Source: Lachnospiraceae bacterium
GTDB lineage: Bacteria > Bacillota > Clostridia > Lachnospirales > Lachnospiraceae
NCBI GenBank assembly: GCA_016282745.1
Contig: JAEELL010000106.1
Span: 1-64,000 of the forward strand
Length of the DNA: 64,000 nucleotides
Reading direction: 5' to 3'
Position 1 is the first letter of the stretch. Every line of letters starts with the position of its first letter. Made by a program: the position numbers and the translations under genes. Positions 52,260 to 62,623 of this stretch are shown piece after piece. The notes below the pieces were generated by a model, which was not told the origin of the DNA, searched no databases, and was given only the letters and a program-made list of their open reading frames with translations.

Positions 52260-52619
52260 ATGATGAAGAATAATGAAATGATGAAGCAAATGGAGTACTT
52301 AGTGAAGTTACTCCATAAAGAATGGGAAAAAAGTGGCAAGACCAAAGTGGAGGCAGTTGTGAACTTGGGTGATCTTAGTGATTTTGGTATCGAGATTGAT
52401 AAACGTGTGGCAGATACCATTTCTATGATGAATGAAGCCCAGTTAAGCTTTGGTGAAACCTTGGAGTATTCAAAAGAAAATTATGTACTCTTAAGGCTTG
52501 CAAAGAAAATGGTAAAGGCACAACGCAGATGTAAGGACAAGGGGATTGATTTTAAAGTGAAGATTCCGCTTGATAAAGAAGAGTTGCAGATGTATCAGGA
52601 GATTGCGGAGTTGGTATGA
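52260..52619 (+). CDS. Hypothetical helical protein before the helicase
   Basis: The protein is 119 aa and mostly helical: MEYLVKLLHKEWEKSGKTKV, then FGIEIDKRVADTISMMN. No domain is recognised. AAGGAGAGACAG precedes the ATG. It is 12 bp from the DpnD gene and 45 bp from the giant helicase gene, in the same operon. Confidence 0.55.
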   Translation: MMKNNEMMKQMEYLVKLLHKEWEKSGKTKVEAVVNLGDLSDFGIEIDKRVADTISMMNEAQLSFGETLEYSKENYVLLRLAKKMVKAQRRCKDKGIDFKVKIPLDKEELQMYQEIAELV

Positions 52620-52663
52620 TAAAGACTTTGCAAAGATAGTTTTGAAGAAAGGAGGAGATCAAC

Positions 52664-55600
52664 ATGGCAAACAAGTTTCTGGTGCAGGGGATATATGACT
52701 CGGAAATCAGTAACATTATGGGAAATCCGGAAAAATGGAAAGATGTCTTAGCTCTTGCGGGCCAGTTATACCGTTATGAATTTGATAACATTATTCTGGT
52801 GTATGCACAAAGACCTCGTGCAACGCTGATTGCCGATTATGATACTTGGAAGAAAGTCGGCAGGTATGTAAAAAGAGGGAGCAAAGGAATTGCTATATTT
52901 CCATCTCGGGCGTTAAATCCAAGAATGAGATATGTGTTTGACATTAGTGATACCGGTGGAAAGAATGTAAAACTGACCTGGGATTTAGATGGTAATGCAT
53001 TAACGGATTACTTGCATTTTCTGTTGCAAAACGGTCATATTAGTGGCTTTGAAAATGGGGACAGAAAACAGCAACTGAATCTCTTAAAGGACTTTACAGA
53101 ATCGAGAATAAGCGTCATAATAGAGGAAGAGTTCGGGGAAAAAATAACCGAACTGATGCAGCTATCAGGTAGTGTGATAAAGGAATTCAGCGAAAAACGT
53201 GAGGGCTTACAGCAGTACGATATGGAAAGGCTTGTAAAGGCAAGTATTCTTTATGCTGTAGGTACGAGATGTGGATTTGACCTGTCCATGCAGGAACAGG
53301 ATTTTGGTCAGATTGTAAACATCAAAGATGAAGAGATGATTTACCGTCTTGGTTCCCTCGTATGCGATGTCTCCTGTAGTGTTCTTAGAGAGTTCAATCA
53401 TAACATTAGGACTATTGAAAGAGAAAGGAGAAACGCATATGGTAGAACAAATGACTTACAAAGAAGTGAACGGGATTCTGTATCCGGAGATTCAGTTGCC
53501 GGAGAATCAGGAAGAGGAGCTGAAGGAACTGGGCAAGTACGGAAGGATGGCAATGAGGTATCTGAAAGAGAACGAACCGGAAAGATACAAGACGCTCATG
53601 CGGTTTGGAAAGCTGTCACAGAAGATGAAAAAAGTGGAAGAGGAAGCGAACACGCTTTTAGATCAGCTGATGGAGAGTTATCTGAAAAAGCACAAGCCGG
53701 AGAATCCGAACTCCACCATGGAAATGTGGAAATTGAGAGAGCAGGCGAAGATGGAGGCGGAGGAAGTAGTCCTTCACCAGATCGTGCTGAAGTTTCATTA
53801 GAAACAGATGAAGAATTAAATAGAGAACTTGAGGAATTAGATTCTTTAGGTAAAACAGAGGAAGCCAGTCAATACGTACAGGCTTCCTTTTTTGATTCAG
53901 ATTTTGGATTATCACCATCACTTCCGATGCACACTGTCAAGAAAAGTGGAAACACCTTTGAATATAATGGTCAGAAGTACACTTATATTGCTCCGAAAAA
54001 AGAACCTGTGGTTCCAGAAGAGTATGTGAAACAGACAGTTCTTAGAGGCACAGGTTTTGTGGAAGGAAAAACGAGAGTCTGTAAGATTTTTGAAACTGAA
54101 ATTGATGCCGCAACCAGGGCAAAACTGATTAAGAAAGAGTATGGTCAGGGAGGTGCAGGATGGCCGCTTGAAGGGTATGGACTGCATGGTTATGACACGT
54201 TTCATGGTCAGGGGATTCGCTTTCAGTGGAGAGATGCGGAAGGTGAAAAAGAAGGTTACGTTTCTTGGAAAAATATTGAGAGTACAATTGCTGCATTGAT
54301 TCTTACCGGAGAATATCAGCAGGATGCAAAAAGAGAGGAAGAAATCGTAGAGGATACAAATTCAGAGATTGAGGAAGATGAAATTGATGAATATGCAATT
54401 CCCGATGAACCTGATAGTTATGCAAGAAACCGTCTGACAGAAGATGAACTGGTAACAATTGCAGAATATGGAGACGAATTAGAAGCAGAGTATGAAGCCG
54501 ATGAATCTGTTGAAATTCCGATGGAGGCAGAAGCTACTGAGGGTGAAAAGAAACTTAATTATCACTACAATCTGTGGGAAGTAGAAAAAGGCGGGGCAAA
54601 GACCAGATACCAGTGGAATGTGGATTCGATTCGTCTGTTGAAAAAGATTGAGTCAGAAGGACGTATGGCAACGGGTATTGAACAAAAGGTTTTGTCGAAA
54701 TATGTCGGCTGGGGTGGACTCTCACAGGCATTTGATGAAGAGAATGAAGGTTGGAAAAAAGAGTATCAGGAACTGAAAGAGCTTTTGTCAGAGGTGGAAT
54801 ATAAGGACGCAAGAGCAACGGTAAATAATGCGTTTTATACACCACCTGAAGTTGCAATGTGTATCAATCAGGCACTTATAAAGTTTGGCTTTCGTGGAGG
54901 CAATGTATTGGAACCTTCCATGGGAATCGGAAACTTCTTTGGATGTATCCCAACACCGATGCAAAAAAGTAATTTGTATGGGGTGGAAATTGATAGTATC
55001 TCAGGAAGAATTGCAAAGCAGCTGTACCAAAATGCGAAGATCAGTATTACGGGATTTGAAAATACAGAGTATCCGGATAACTTTTTTGATGTGGTAATCG
55101 GCAACGTGCCTTTCGGAGATTACAAGTTGCATGATCCAAAATACAACAAATATAACTTTCGTATTCACGATTACTTTCTTGCAAAGTCCTTGGACGTAGT
55201 AAGACCCGGAGGTATGGTTGCAGTAATCACCACAAAGGGAACCATGGATAAGAGCAATCCGGCAATCAGAAAATATCTTGCGGAGAGAGCAGAACTTGTT
55301 GGAGCAATTCGTCTTCCAAACATTGCATTTAAAGATAATGCAGGTACAGAAGTGACGGCAGATATTTTATTTTTGCAAAAGAGGGAAAGAAAAGTTGATA
55401 TTGAACCGGACTGGGTGCACCTTGGTTATACTGAAAACGGTATTGCTGTTAACTCCTATTTTGTAGAACATCCGGAAATGATTCTTGGCAGAATGGAATA
55501 TGATACAAGGATGTTTGGGAAGGACAGCAAATATACGGTATGCGTGAACGATGATGAAGACTTCAATCTGTATGAAGCACTGACTCAGGCTGTAGCTAAT

Positions 55601-58600
55601 ATCGAAGCAGAGTTAACAGATCTGGAGGTAGTGATTGAGGGTGAAACAGATGCGATGGATGAAGAGGTAATTCCTGCTGATCCGGATGTGCGCAATTTCA
55701 CCTACAGCTTCTTTGAAGGAAAACTGTATTACAGAGAAAATTCTTTGATGGCTAGAAAATCAGTATCAAAAACTATGGAAGAGAGAATCCGAAATCTGGA
55801 TGAAATCCGACAGATTACGAGAAATCTGATTGATATTCAGTTGGAAGGAAGTACAGAAGAGGAGATTGCAGATAAGCAAAAACTGCTGAATCGGAAGTAC
55901 GATCAGTTTGTAAAACAGTATGGCTATATTACCGGAAAAGCAAATAGAACAGCGTTTCGTGATGATAGTGATTATCCTTTGCTTTGCAGCTTAGAAGAAG
56001 TAAACGAAGAGGGCGAGGTGAAAAAAGCGGATATGTTTTATAAGCAGACGATAAAAGCAAAACCTGTGATTGAGCATGTGGAGACAGCTGTAGAAGCATT
56101 AAATGTTTCGGTATGTGAGTTTGGGTATGTAAACCTTCCGTATATGCTTAGTATCTATGAACCAAGTCTTGATGAAGCAAAGATGAAACTTGCTGAGGAA
56201 AAACAGATTCCTGTAGAAGAAATCAGTTTTTCAGCCCAACTTGAAACAGATATGAAAAGGGAAATTCTCGTGGAAGAGTTGTCTGGAATTATGTTCCTTA
56301 ATCCTTCGAGGTATAATGAGAATGATCCGGATGCCGGATGGGAGACAGCAGATGATTATCTTTCCGGCAACGTGAGAGACAAGCTTCGTGTTGCCAAAGC
56401 AATGTCAGAGGAGAATCCAAGGTTTCTTATCAATGTGGAAGCACTTGAGAAGGTGCAACCGGAATGGGTAGAAGCACCGGATATTGATGTTAGGATTGGT
56501 ACAACATGGATTGAACCGGAGGATTATGAACAGTTTATTTACGAACTGCTTAATACTCCGAGAAGAGCAAGAGCGGTAAGGTCGCAGTGGTATAATTCAG
56601 GAATACAGGTAAAAGTGAATAAACTCAGTATGGATTGGTTTCTTGAAAACAAATCCATGGATAAGCATTCAGTGGCAGCTACAAAGACTTATGGTACAAG
56701 CCGCATGGATGCTTATTCTATTTTTGAGGACACTTTGAATTTAAAGACTGTGACAGTCAGGGACAGAATTGAGGATGGAGATGGAAAGTATCATTATGAA
56801 GTCAACAAAACGGAAACCATGCTCGCTAGGGAAAAGCAGAACATGATGAAAGAGAAGTTTAAGGAATGGCTGTTCTCTGATCCGGAGCGCAGACAGAAGT
56901 ATGTGGAGTATTATAATGAGACCTTTAACAATATCAGACTCAGAGAGTATGATGGTTCGTATTTGCAGTTTCCGGGAATGAATCCTGAGATTGAATTAAA
57001 ACCACATCAGAAAAATGCTGTGGCTAGGATTCTCATGGGCGGTAATACTCTGCTGGCACATTGCGTGGGAGCAGGAAAATCTTTTGAAATGATGGCTGCA
57101 TGTATGGAACAAAAAAGACTCGGACTTGCCAATAAGACAATTATGGTAGTTCCAAAACCTTTGATTGGTCAGACTGCTTCTGAGTTTTTGAGACTCTATC
57201 CTTCAGCTAATATTCTTGTTGCGACAGAAAGAGATTTCGAAAAGAGCAGACGTAGACAATTTGTTTCAAGGATTGCCACAGGAGATTATGATTGTGTGAT
57301 TATGTCTCATTCGCAGTTTGAAAAGATACCGATTTCTTATGAACGAAAACAGAGGATGTTGAATGACCAGATTGAGGAAATCTCCTATGCGATTGAAGAT
57401 ATGAAGTATCAAAACGGAGAACGCTGGACAGTTAAGCAGATGGAAAGCCAGAAGAAAAAACTGGAGAACGAACTGAAAAAACTCAGTGATGAGAGCAGAA
57501 AAGATGACTTGATCACGTTTGAGGAGCTGGGCGTGGATTGCATTATGGTGGATGAGGCTCACAATTTTAAGAACCTCGCTATCTTTTCTAAGATGAATAA
57601 TGTGTCCGGCATTAGTAGTTCCGGAGCACAGAAATCGACAGATATGCAACTGAAATGTCAATATTTGTCGGAAATCAACGACGGAAGAGGAATTGTGTTT
57701 GCAACAGGTACTCCAATCAGTAATACCATGTGTGAAATGTATGTCATGCAACTTTACTTGCAGAAACAGGCATTAGAGCAGATGGGAATTCATCATTTTG
57801 ATTCCTGGGCATCAAACTTCGGAGAAGTGACAACAGCTTTGGAACTTACCGTTGAAGGTAGCGGATTCCGGTTTAAGAGCAGATTTAATAAGTTTACCAA
57901 TTTGCCGGAGCTTATGAATATCTTCAGGGAAGTGGCAGATGTTCAGACTTCCGATATGTTAGATCTTGATGTTCCTGCTCTAAGGGGAGGAAAAGCAATC
58001 ATTGTGGAGTCAGAACAGGACTGGTATGTAAAACAGGTCATGGAAGAGTTTGTTGCCAGAGCGGAGCGTATCCGAAACGGAGGCGTTGCTCCATCGGAAG
58101 ATAATTTTCTAAAAATATCCCATGAGGCAAGGCTTTTAGGAACTGACGCAAGGCTTCTTGATAAGGATGCACCAAATAATCCGGATGGAAAGCTGAATAA
58201 AGTCGCGGAGAATGTATGGAAAGAATATGAAAAAGGAAATGCTGATGGCAAAATAGGCTGTCAGCTTATTTTTTCGGATATTGGTACACCGGGACCGGGG
58301 AAAGAGTTTACGGTATATGACTACTTGAAGGAATCACTTATCAAGTATGGCATACCGGAAGAAGAGATTGCATTTATTCACGATGCAAAAACAGACGCTC
58401 AAAGAGATGCGTTGTTTAAGGAAATGAGAACAGGTAAAAAGAAGGTACTCATTGGTTCAACGGATAAATGTGGTACCGGTGTTAATGTTCAGACGCACCT
58501 TGTGGCAATGCACCATGTAGATTGTCCTTGGAAACCTTCTTCCATTGAACAAAGGGAAGGCAGAGGCATCAGACAGGGTAATGAGAATGAAGAGATTGCT

Positions 58601-59506
58601 GTGTATCGCTATGTGACGAAAGGAACCTTTGACGCATACAACTGGAGCCTTGTGGAGAATAAGCAGCGCTTTATTTCGCAGGTAATGACAAGCAGATCTG
58701 TGAGCAGAACCTGTGAGGATATTGATGAGGCAACTCTTTCCTATGCGGAAATCAAGGCAGTGGCAACAGGTAATCCTATGATAAAGGAGAAGATGGAGAT
58801 TGATAATGATGTGCAGAGACTGAAATTGTTAAAGGCTTCTTATGACAGTCAAAGATATGGTTTACAGGATAATTTTATGATCCGTTATCCGAAATTGATT
58901 AAGACAGCTACAGAAAAGATGGCATGTGAAAAGGAAGATATAAAGCACAGGGACGAGGAATTTCTCAACCATCCGGAATTTGAAATCAAGGTGGGCGGTG
59001 TCACCTATACCGAGAGAGTAGATGGAGGAACGCAGATGCTTTTGGCTGTCAGCAAGGCAAAGAGTGGGGAGACAACGCATATAGGGGAGTTCCATGGGTT
59101 TGACCTTTTGGTTGAAAAGAACTTCATGGGAATCAACTATATGATTCTCAGAGGAAAAACAGATTATAAGACCGAACTTTCCACCAGTCCGGTAGGAAGC
59201 ATGGTAAAACTTGAAAATCTGTTTAATGGATTGCAGGAGAACATTGATTATCTGGAGAAAAAGATTGAGCAGTATCAGAATGACTTAGAATCGTCTAAAG
59301 CAGAGTATGAAAAGCCTTTTGCACATGAGCAGGAATTGAAAGAAAAACTGGCAAGGCAGATTGAACTTAATGCCCAGTTAGATTTGGAAAATGAAAAGGT
59401 GGCAGATGCTGATCTTGGTGGCTTGAAAGAAGATTCCCTGGAGCAAGGAAGCAACGTTGCAGAGAAGGGAATCAGCTATCAAACGGATCATAAAGAATTG
59501 CGTTAG
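52664..59506 (+). CDS. Giant methylase-like/SNF2-type helicase of the element
   Basis: The protein is 2280 aa. The N-terminus ([32 protein letters not shown]) is ArdC/LtrC-like. Residues 255-420 are a low-complexity charged linker. A DNA-methylase-like fold follows ([11 protein letters not shown] near 749, NVPFGDYKL in place of NPPY near 814). The SF2 helicase core has [11 protein letters not shown] near 1466, VDEAHNF near 1629 and REGRGIRQG near 1964. A coiled coil ends the protein. NVPF suggests the methylase may be inactive. It is the standard large accessory protein of these elements, perhaps protecting or processing incoming DNA. Confidence 0.85.
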   Translation: MANKFLVQGIYDSEISNIMGNPEKWKDVLALAGQLYRYEFDNIILVYAQRPRATLIADYDTWKKVGRYVKRGSKGIAIFPSRALNPRMRYVFDISDTGGKNVKLTWDLDGNALTDYLHFLLQNGHISGFENGDRKQQLNLLKDFTESRISVIIEEEFGEKITELMQLSGSVIKEFSEKREGLQQYDMERLVKASILYAVGTRCGFDLSMQEQDFGQIVNIKDEEMIYRLGSLVCDVSCSVLREFNHNIRTIERERRNAYGRTNDLQRSERDSVSGDSVAGESGRGAEGTGQVRKDGNEVSERERTGKIQDAHAVWKAVTEDEKSGRGSEHAFRSADGELSEKAQAGESELHHGNVEIERAGEDGGGGSSPSPDRAEVSLETDEELNRELEELDSLGKTEEASQYVQASFFDSDFGLSPSLPMHTVKKSGNTFEYNGQKYTYIAPKKEPVVPEEYVKQTVLRGTGFVEGKTRVCKIFETEIDAATRAKLIKKEYGQGGAGWPLEGYGLHGYDTFHGQGIRFQWRDAEGEKEGYVSWKNIESTIAALILTGEYQQDAKREEEIVEDTNSEIEEDEIDEYAIPDEPDSYARNRLTEDELVTIAEYGDELEAEYEADESVEIPMEAEATEGEKKLNYHYNLWEVEKGGAKTRYQWNVDSIRLLKKIESEGRMATGIEQKVLSKYVGWGGLSQAFDEENEGWKKEYQELKELLSEVEYKDARATVNNAFYTPPEVAMCINQALIKFGFRGGNVLEPSMGIGNFFGCIPTPMQKSNLYGVEIDSISGRIAKQLYQNAKISITGFENTEYPDNFFDVVIGNVPFGDYKLHDPKYNKYNFRIHDYFLAKSLDVVRPGGMVAVITTKGTMDKSNPAIRKYLAERAELVGAIRLPNIAFKDNAGTEVTADILFLQKRERKVDIEPDWVHLGYTENGIAVNSYFVEHPEMILGRMEYDTRMFGKDSKYTVCVNDDEDFNLYEALTQAVANIEAELTDLEVVIEGETDAMDEEVIPADPDVRNFTYSFFEGKLYYRENSLMARKSVSKTMEERIRNLDEIRQITRNLIDIQLEGSTEEEIADKQKLLNRKYDQFVKQYGYITGKANRTAFRDDSDYPLLCSLEEVNEEGEVKKADMFYKQTIKAKPVIEHVETAVEALNVSVCEFGYVNLPYMLSIYEPSLDEAKMKLAEEKQIPVEEISFSAQLETDMKREILVEELSGIMFLNPSRYNENDPDAGWETADDYLSGNVRDKLRVAKAMSEENPRFLINVEALEKVQPEWVEAPDIDVRIGTTWIEPEDYEQFIYELLNTPRRARAVRSQWYNSGIQVKVNKLSMDWFLENKSMDKHSVAATKTYGTSRMDAYSIFEDTLNLKTVTVRDRIEDGDGKYHYEVNKTETMLAREKQNMMKEKFKEWLFSDPERRQKYVEYYNETFNNIRLREYDGSYLQFPGMNPEIELKPHQKNAVARILMGGNTLLAHCVGAGKSFEMMAACMEQKRLGLANKTIMVVPKPLIGQTASEFLRLYPSANILVATERDFEKSRRRQFVSRIATGDYDCVIMSHSQFEKIPISYERKQRMLNDQIEEISYAIEDMKYQNGERWTVKQMESQKKKLENELKKLSDESRKDDLITFEELGVDCIMVDEAHNFKNLAIFSKMNNVSGISSSGAQKSTDMQLKCQYLSEINDGRGIVFATGTPISNTMCEMYVMQLYLQKQALEQMGIHHFDSWASNFGEVTTALELTVEGSGFRFKSRFNKFTNLPELMNIFREVADVQTSDMLDLDVPALRGGKAIIVESEQDWYVKQVMEEFVARAERIRNGGVAPSEDNFLKISHEARLLGTDARLLDKDAPNNPDGKLNKVAENVWKEYEKGNADGKIGCQLIFSDIGTPGPGKEFTVYDYLKESLIKYGIPEEEIAFIHDAKTDAQRDALFKEMRTGKKKVLIGSTDKCGTGVNVQTHLVAMHHVDCPWKPSSIEQREGRGIRQGNENEEIAVYRYVTKGTFDAYNWSLVENKQRFISQVMTSRSVSRTCEDIDEATLSYAEIKAVATGNPMIKEKMEIDNDVQRLKLLKASYDSQRYGLQDNFMIRYPKLIKTATEKMACEKEDIKHRDEEFLNHPEFEIKVGGVTYTERVDGGTQMLLAVSKAKSGETTHIGEFHGFDLLVEKNFMGINYMILRGKTDYKTELSTSPVGSMVKLENLFNGLQENIDYLEKKIEQYQNDLESSKAEYEKPFAHEQELKEKLARQIELNAQLDLENEKVADADLGGLKEDSLEQGSNVAEKGISYQTDHKELR
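53439..53801 (+). CDS. tnpV: TnpV-family protein, overlapping the helicase gene in another frame
   Basis: A 120-aa frame, one step shifted from the helicase, starts at ATG 53439 behind AAAGGAG at an 8-base spacing. It reads [20 protein letters not shown] then [20 protein letters not shown] and ends TEMW-like [20 protein letters not shown]. This matches the transposon-encoded TnpV family (TYxxxGxYxxPxLxLP, G(K/R)xGxxxxxYLKEH, AExIVLxExI). The helicase frame over this stretch is only its low-complexity linker. Translation of both frames is therefore likely. Confidence 0.75.
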   Translation: MVEQMTYKEVNGILYPEIQLPENQEEELKELGKYGRMAMRYLKENEPERYKTLMRFGKLSQKMKKVEEEANTLLDQLMESYLKKHKPENPNSTMEMWKLREQAKMEAEEVVLHQIVLKFH

Positions 59507-59529
59507 CACAAGAAAAGGAGATGGTTAAA

Positions 59530-60150
59530 ATGGACAGGAGAAAAATCATAGCGACTGTACTGATTGGTGTAGGGATTGCCATTATGGCAGTCCCTTTTTA
59601 CTGGCATTTTTCAGGCAAACATCGAACAGAACAGTTGCTTACTCATTTTGAAAAGACAATCGAGTATAAGCAGGAGGATGACGATGAGGAGGAAGAACAC
59701 GTGGAAGACGAAGGGAAAACCGCCCTTAGTGAAGAGGATGCAGCCGTATTGGAGGAGGGTAATGTTATCGGAATCATTGAGATTGAAAGTATCGGGATTC
59801 GTTACCCGGTAATTGAAGGAACCGGAAATGGTGCTTTGAATTCAGGAATTGGTCACATCACAGAAACCGCAGGAATTGGTGGTAACGGAAACTGTGTATT
59901 GTGTGGTCACAACGGTAGCAGATATGGCACATTTTTCACACCGCTTTGTCAGGTGAAAAAGGGAGATGAGGTTTCAGTTATGGATGATTTCGGACAAGTG
60001 CATTTGTATGAAGTCGAAGAGACTTTCGTTACGAATCCTTATGACAATAGCATCAAGACGCAGGGAGAAGAAAAAGAATTAACTCTTTTTACCTGTGCAA
60101 ATAAAGGGACCATGCGGTTTGTGGCAAGGTGCAAAGCAAAGGAGGAATGA
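59530..60150 (+). CDS. Sortase, class D-like
   Basis: The protein is 206 aa. A single N-terminal membrane helix (IIATVLIGVGIAIMAVPFYW) and an acidic linker lead to the sortase barrel: IESIGIRYPVIEG, His in VLCGHNGSRYG, Cys in LTLFTCANK and Arg in MRFVARCK. All three catalytic residues are present. The ATG at 59530 is preferred over 59521, which touches the AAGGAG. Its obvious substrate is the LPQTG adhesin at 25150-30519, although the two genes are 29 kb apart. Confidence 0.85.
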   Translation: MDRRKIIATVLIGVGIAIMAVPFYWHFSGKHRTEQLLTHFEKTIEYKQEDDDEEEEHVEDEGKTALSEEDAAVLEEGNVIGIIEIESIGIRYPVIEGTGNGALNSGIGHITETAGIGGNGNCVLCGHNGSRYGTFFTPLCQVKKGDEVSVMDDFGQVHLYEVEETFVTNPYDNSIKTQGEEKELTLFTCANKGTMRFVARCKAKEE

Positions 60151-60151
60151 G

Positions 60152-60550
60152 ATGAAAAGATACAGATTATTCGAGATTGAGGATGTGCTGGCGGATATGG
60201 ATACTTCGGAAGTGGATGATGATATAGCGGAAACAGAAGAAGATTATCAGATTGTAGTCAGCGGAGTGGTGATATTTGTTGAAAAAATAAATCTTTATCT
60301 CAGGCAAGGAGTGGTCTGTAACTGGGATGAAGAGGAGAAAATGTTCATGCCTGATTTTGCAGTTACCGTAATCTACGAAGCGGAGAGTAGCTGTGAAGAA
60401 TGGATTTATTATGAACAGGATGGATTTGTAACCACTGTGGCAAACTGGCTAAGTGGCAGAATGCCGGTGGAGCAAATAGAACAGCTTTGGTGTGAGCTTA
60501 TCATGCCGGATAACAATAACAAACAAAAGAAAGAGAGGAAAAGTGTATGA
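60152..60550 (+). CDS. Acidic hypothetical protein
   Basis: The protein is 132 aa and acidic, for example DVLADMDTSEVDDDIAETEE near the N-terminus and strands IVVSGVVIFVEKINLYL. No family is recognised. AAAGGAGG precedes the ATG at 60152, and the end overlaps the SpoVG-like gene by four bases (ATGA), so translation is coupled. Confidence 0.55.
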   Translation: MKRYRLFEIEDVLADMDTSEVDDDIAETEEDYQIVVSGVVIFVEKINLYLRQGVVCNWDEEEKMFMPDFAVTVIYEAESSCEEWIYYEQDGFVTTVANWLSGRMPVEQIEQLWCELIMPDNNNKQKKERKSV

Positions 60551-61248
60551 AGTATTCAATTAAGGTGAATGAAGTAAGAGCAAAAGAGGGTAGCAATATC
60601 AAGGGATTTGCTACGGTTGTGTTTGGAGATTCTTTCAAGATCACAAACATTGCAATTTTGGAGAACAGGGAAAAGGGGCAGTTGTTTATCTCCATGCCCC
60701 GCTATCGCTCCAATGAGAGAGACGAAAACAACGGTGTGGTCTATAAGGATGTATGTAATCCTATCACATCCGAATTTCGTGAGGAACTGTATAACAACAT
60801 TTTTGATATGTATGAACAGGTAGTTGCAAAGACTTTAGATCAGACCAAAATGCAGGAAGGTGAAAGGGAAGAACCGGCATTTTCCGTAACGGTTACTCCG
60901 TTTGAAAAAGAGGGAAGCAATATCAAAGGGCTTGCCCGTATTTATTTTGATGATTGCTTTATTGTCAACAACGTAAATATTCTTCAGGGCAAGGAGAATC
61001 TCTTTGTGGCTATGCCTTCTTACAAGACAAAGCAGGTGGATGAACAGGGAAAAGCAATCTATCAGGATGTTTGTTATCCTGTGACAAAAGAATTTCGTGA
61101 GAAGCTCTATGAGGAAGTTCTTGCAGAGTATGAAAGAGCAAAGGAAAAGAAGCAGGAGCAGTCTGAAAAAAGTGCCGAGGAAAAGAAAGAGGAGCAGGAT
61201 AAAGACGGATTTATGAAGGTTTCCGGTGAACCATTGCCCTTTCGATAA
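60547..61248 (+). CDS. Tandem SpoVG-domain protein
   Basis: The protein is 233 aa with two SpoVG-like modules. The first (1-105) has IKVNEVRAKEGSNIKGFATV, ITNIAILE and LFISMPRYR. The second (about 115-200) has VTPFEKEGSNIKGLARIYFD, VNNVNILQG and LFVAMPSYK. SpoVG proteins bind nucleic acid and act as global regulators; a fused dimer is uncommon. The C-terminal tail is Glu/Lys-rich. It could regulate element genes post-transcriptionally. Confidence 0.85.
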   Translation: MKYSIKVNEVRAKEGSNIKGFATVVFGDSFKITNIAILENREKGQLFISMPRYRSNERDENNGVVYKDVCNPITSEFREELYNNIFDMYEQVVAKTLDQTKMQEGEREEPAFSVTVTPFEKEGSNIKGLARIYFDDCFIVNNVNILQGKENLFVAMPSYKTKQVDEQGKAIYQDVCYPVTKEFREKLYEEVLAEYERAKEKKQEQSEKSAEEKKEEQDKDGFMKVSGEPLPFR

Positions 61249-61262
61249 GGAGTAATTGATGT

Positions 61263-61282
61263 GGGGAGGCGTTGTCCTCCCC
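61263..61282 (+). promoter_or_regulatory. Hairpin before the DUF6674-like gene
   Basis: GGGGAGG (61263-61269) pairs perfectly with CCTCCCC (61276-61282). The left arm resembles a ribosome site. The true AAGGAGG lies at 61291, so the hairpin may serve as a pause or processing signal. Confidence 0.45.
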
Positions 61283-61305
61283 TTGCATTTAAGGAGGAAT
61301 TTAAG

Positions 61306-62181
61306 ATGGAAACGATTGAAAGAAAAGCGTTAACGCAGGATGAAATGATTATGGAGCTGTTGCAGCTTCTTAAGCAGAACAATATGCAACAGGAGTCAAA
61401 AGATACCTATGAGCTTTGTGCGTATATAGACAGTCTTGAAAAGAAACTGGATTCTATGACTACAGAACTTGTGAATATGCAGAATCGTATTGATGAGTTG
61501 CAGGAGAGTCAGATTTCTAAGGCAATACAGGCTCGTATGGCAGAAGCAAAAGAACGAATTACTGTTCAGTGCAAAGAGATAAAAGTGAAGATTATTCAGA
61601 CGAAAGAAGCGGTGCGTGAAAAAGCACAGAATATTGTTTCGGATGTGAAGATCAGAGGGATGGTTGCACTTAACAGAGTATCGGAGATTCTTAAAGTAAG
61701 GGATAATCTTTCTGTGATTCGACAAAAGGTCAGAGAAGCAAAAAAGAATGTAACACATGAAATCAATAAAATCAAGGCAGTTGGAGAGAGTATTCGTGAA
61801 GCCAATCAGATTATTGCAAATGCGGTTCGCAAATATGCAGAAAAGCCGGAGGTGGATTATTCCAAGCAGGAAAGAACGGTCTTTAAGACGGATATCGTTG
61901 CAGCTCCATGGAAAGCGATTGAAAAGTTGCGTAATTCCGCAGAACTTCATTTGGATGGTGCGATTGATAAGGTCGATAACCTAGCATTAGATGTCGAACT
62001 GAGTCGAAATGAGGAGATAAAGGTTGGTATGTGTGTGAATGATTCGATGGTCGTTACGGTTGGAGAAAAAGAGCATGTGTATGGAGCGGAGCTGTTTGAG
62101 GAGTATCAGGAGAATCAAAGTGAAGCAAAGGATAGCCCAAAATTGAAATTTCAAGAATGCAAACACAGTATTAAGAGATAA
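61306..62181 (+). CDS. Coiled-coil protein, DUF6674-like
   Basis: The protein is 291 aa from the ATG at 61306. It begins METIERKALTQDEMIMELLQ; residues 45-190 are a charged helical coil, with LLKQNNMQQESKDTYELCAY in front. A C-terminal basic tail ends HSIKR. I recall this family (DUF6674) from gut Firmicute conjugative elements, but it has no known function. It is the last gene before a terminator, so it probably ends the operon. Confidence 0.6.
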   Translation: METIERKALTQDEMIMELLQLLKQNNMQQESKDTYELCAYIDSLEKKLDSMTTELVNMQNRIDELQESQISKAIQARMAEAKERITVQCKEIKVKIIQTKEAVREKAQNIVSDVKIRGMVALNRVSEILKVRDNLSVIRQKVREAKKNVTHEINKIKAVGESIREANQIIANAVRKYAEKPEVDYSKQERTVFKTDIVAAPWKAIEKLRNSAELHLDGAIDKVDNLALDVELSRNEEIKVGMCVNDSMVVTVGEKEHVYGAELFEEYQENQSEAKDSPKLKFQECKHSIKR

Positions 62182-62206
62182 GATTTAAGGTTTTTTGTTA
62201 GTGTGG

Positions 62207-62237
62207 AGGTACTCGGGGATTGCTCGGGTACCTTTTT
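62207..62237 (+). terminator. Terminator ending the transfer operon
   Basis: AGGTAC (62207-62212) and GTACCT (62228-62233) form the outer stem, with CG/CG inside, followed by TTTTTG. It comes 26 bases after the preceding stop. Confidence 0.75.
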
Positions 62238-62347
62238 GTTAACCTCCCAAGTTCGTAGTACATAGCCTCACATGTATATAGGTTTAATGTTCACTGGAAG
62301 TTACTGTTGTCTAAGTTTTGGAAATTGTATGCTAAATATGAGCAATA

Positions 62348-62376
62348 TTGAGAAAAAGCAAAAAATGATATATAAT
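62348..62376 (+). promoter_or_regulatory. Promoter of the secreted hydrolase-lectin gene
   Basis: TTGAGA (62348-62353), a 17-bp spacer and TATAAT (62371-62376) are in a 386-bp AT-rich gap without genes. The predicted mRNA has a leader of about 240 bases before the ATG at 62624, within which I see no clear structure. Confidence 0.6.
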
Positions 62377-62623
62377 TAAACTATAAATGAAAATACATGC
62401 AAACTATTGTTTTTGACTCCTTGTTTATACTTCTAAATAGATAATTGAATTATATGAATTATGTTTTGTTAAGAAAAAATTCTATTTTTATTTCAATTCA
62501 TAATAGAAAAGAAAAAAGCATTTTTGGTGGTTTATGTTATATATAGTTAGTGTTTGAGACGTATGGTATTTTTGTGTGCAAAGTGACTAGCAGTTGATGT
62601 AAATATGAAAGGAGCAATGAAAT

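Noticed and set aside
61396-61950. Long minus-strand frame opposite the coiled-coil gene.
   Set aside because: It is a shadow of a coding region, with a Phe/Leu/His/Asn-rich translation and no motif or ribosome site. The same holds for long minus frames at 34372-34905, 32658-33137, 29824-30267 and 57266-57751.
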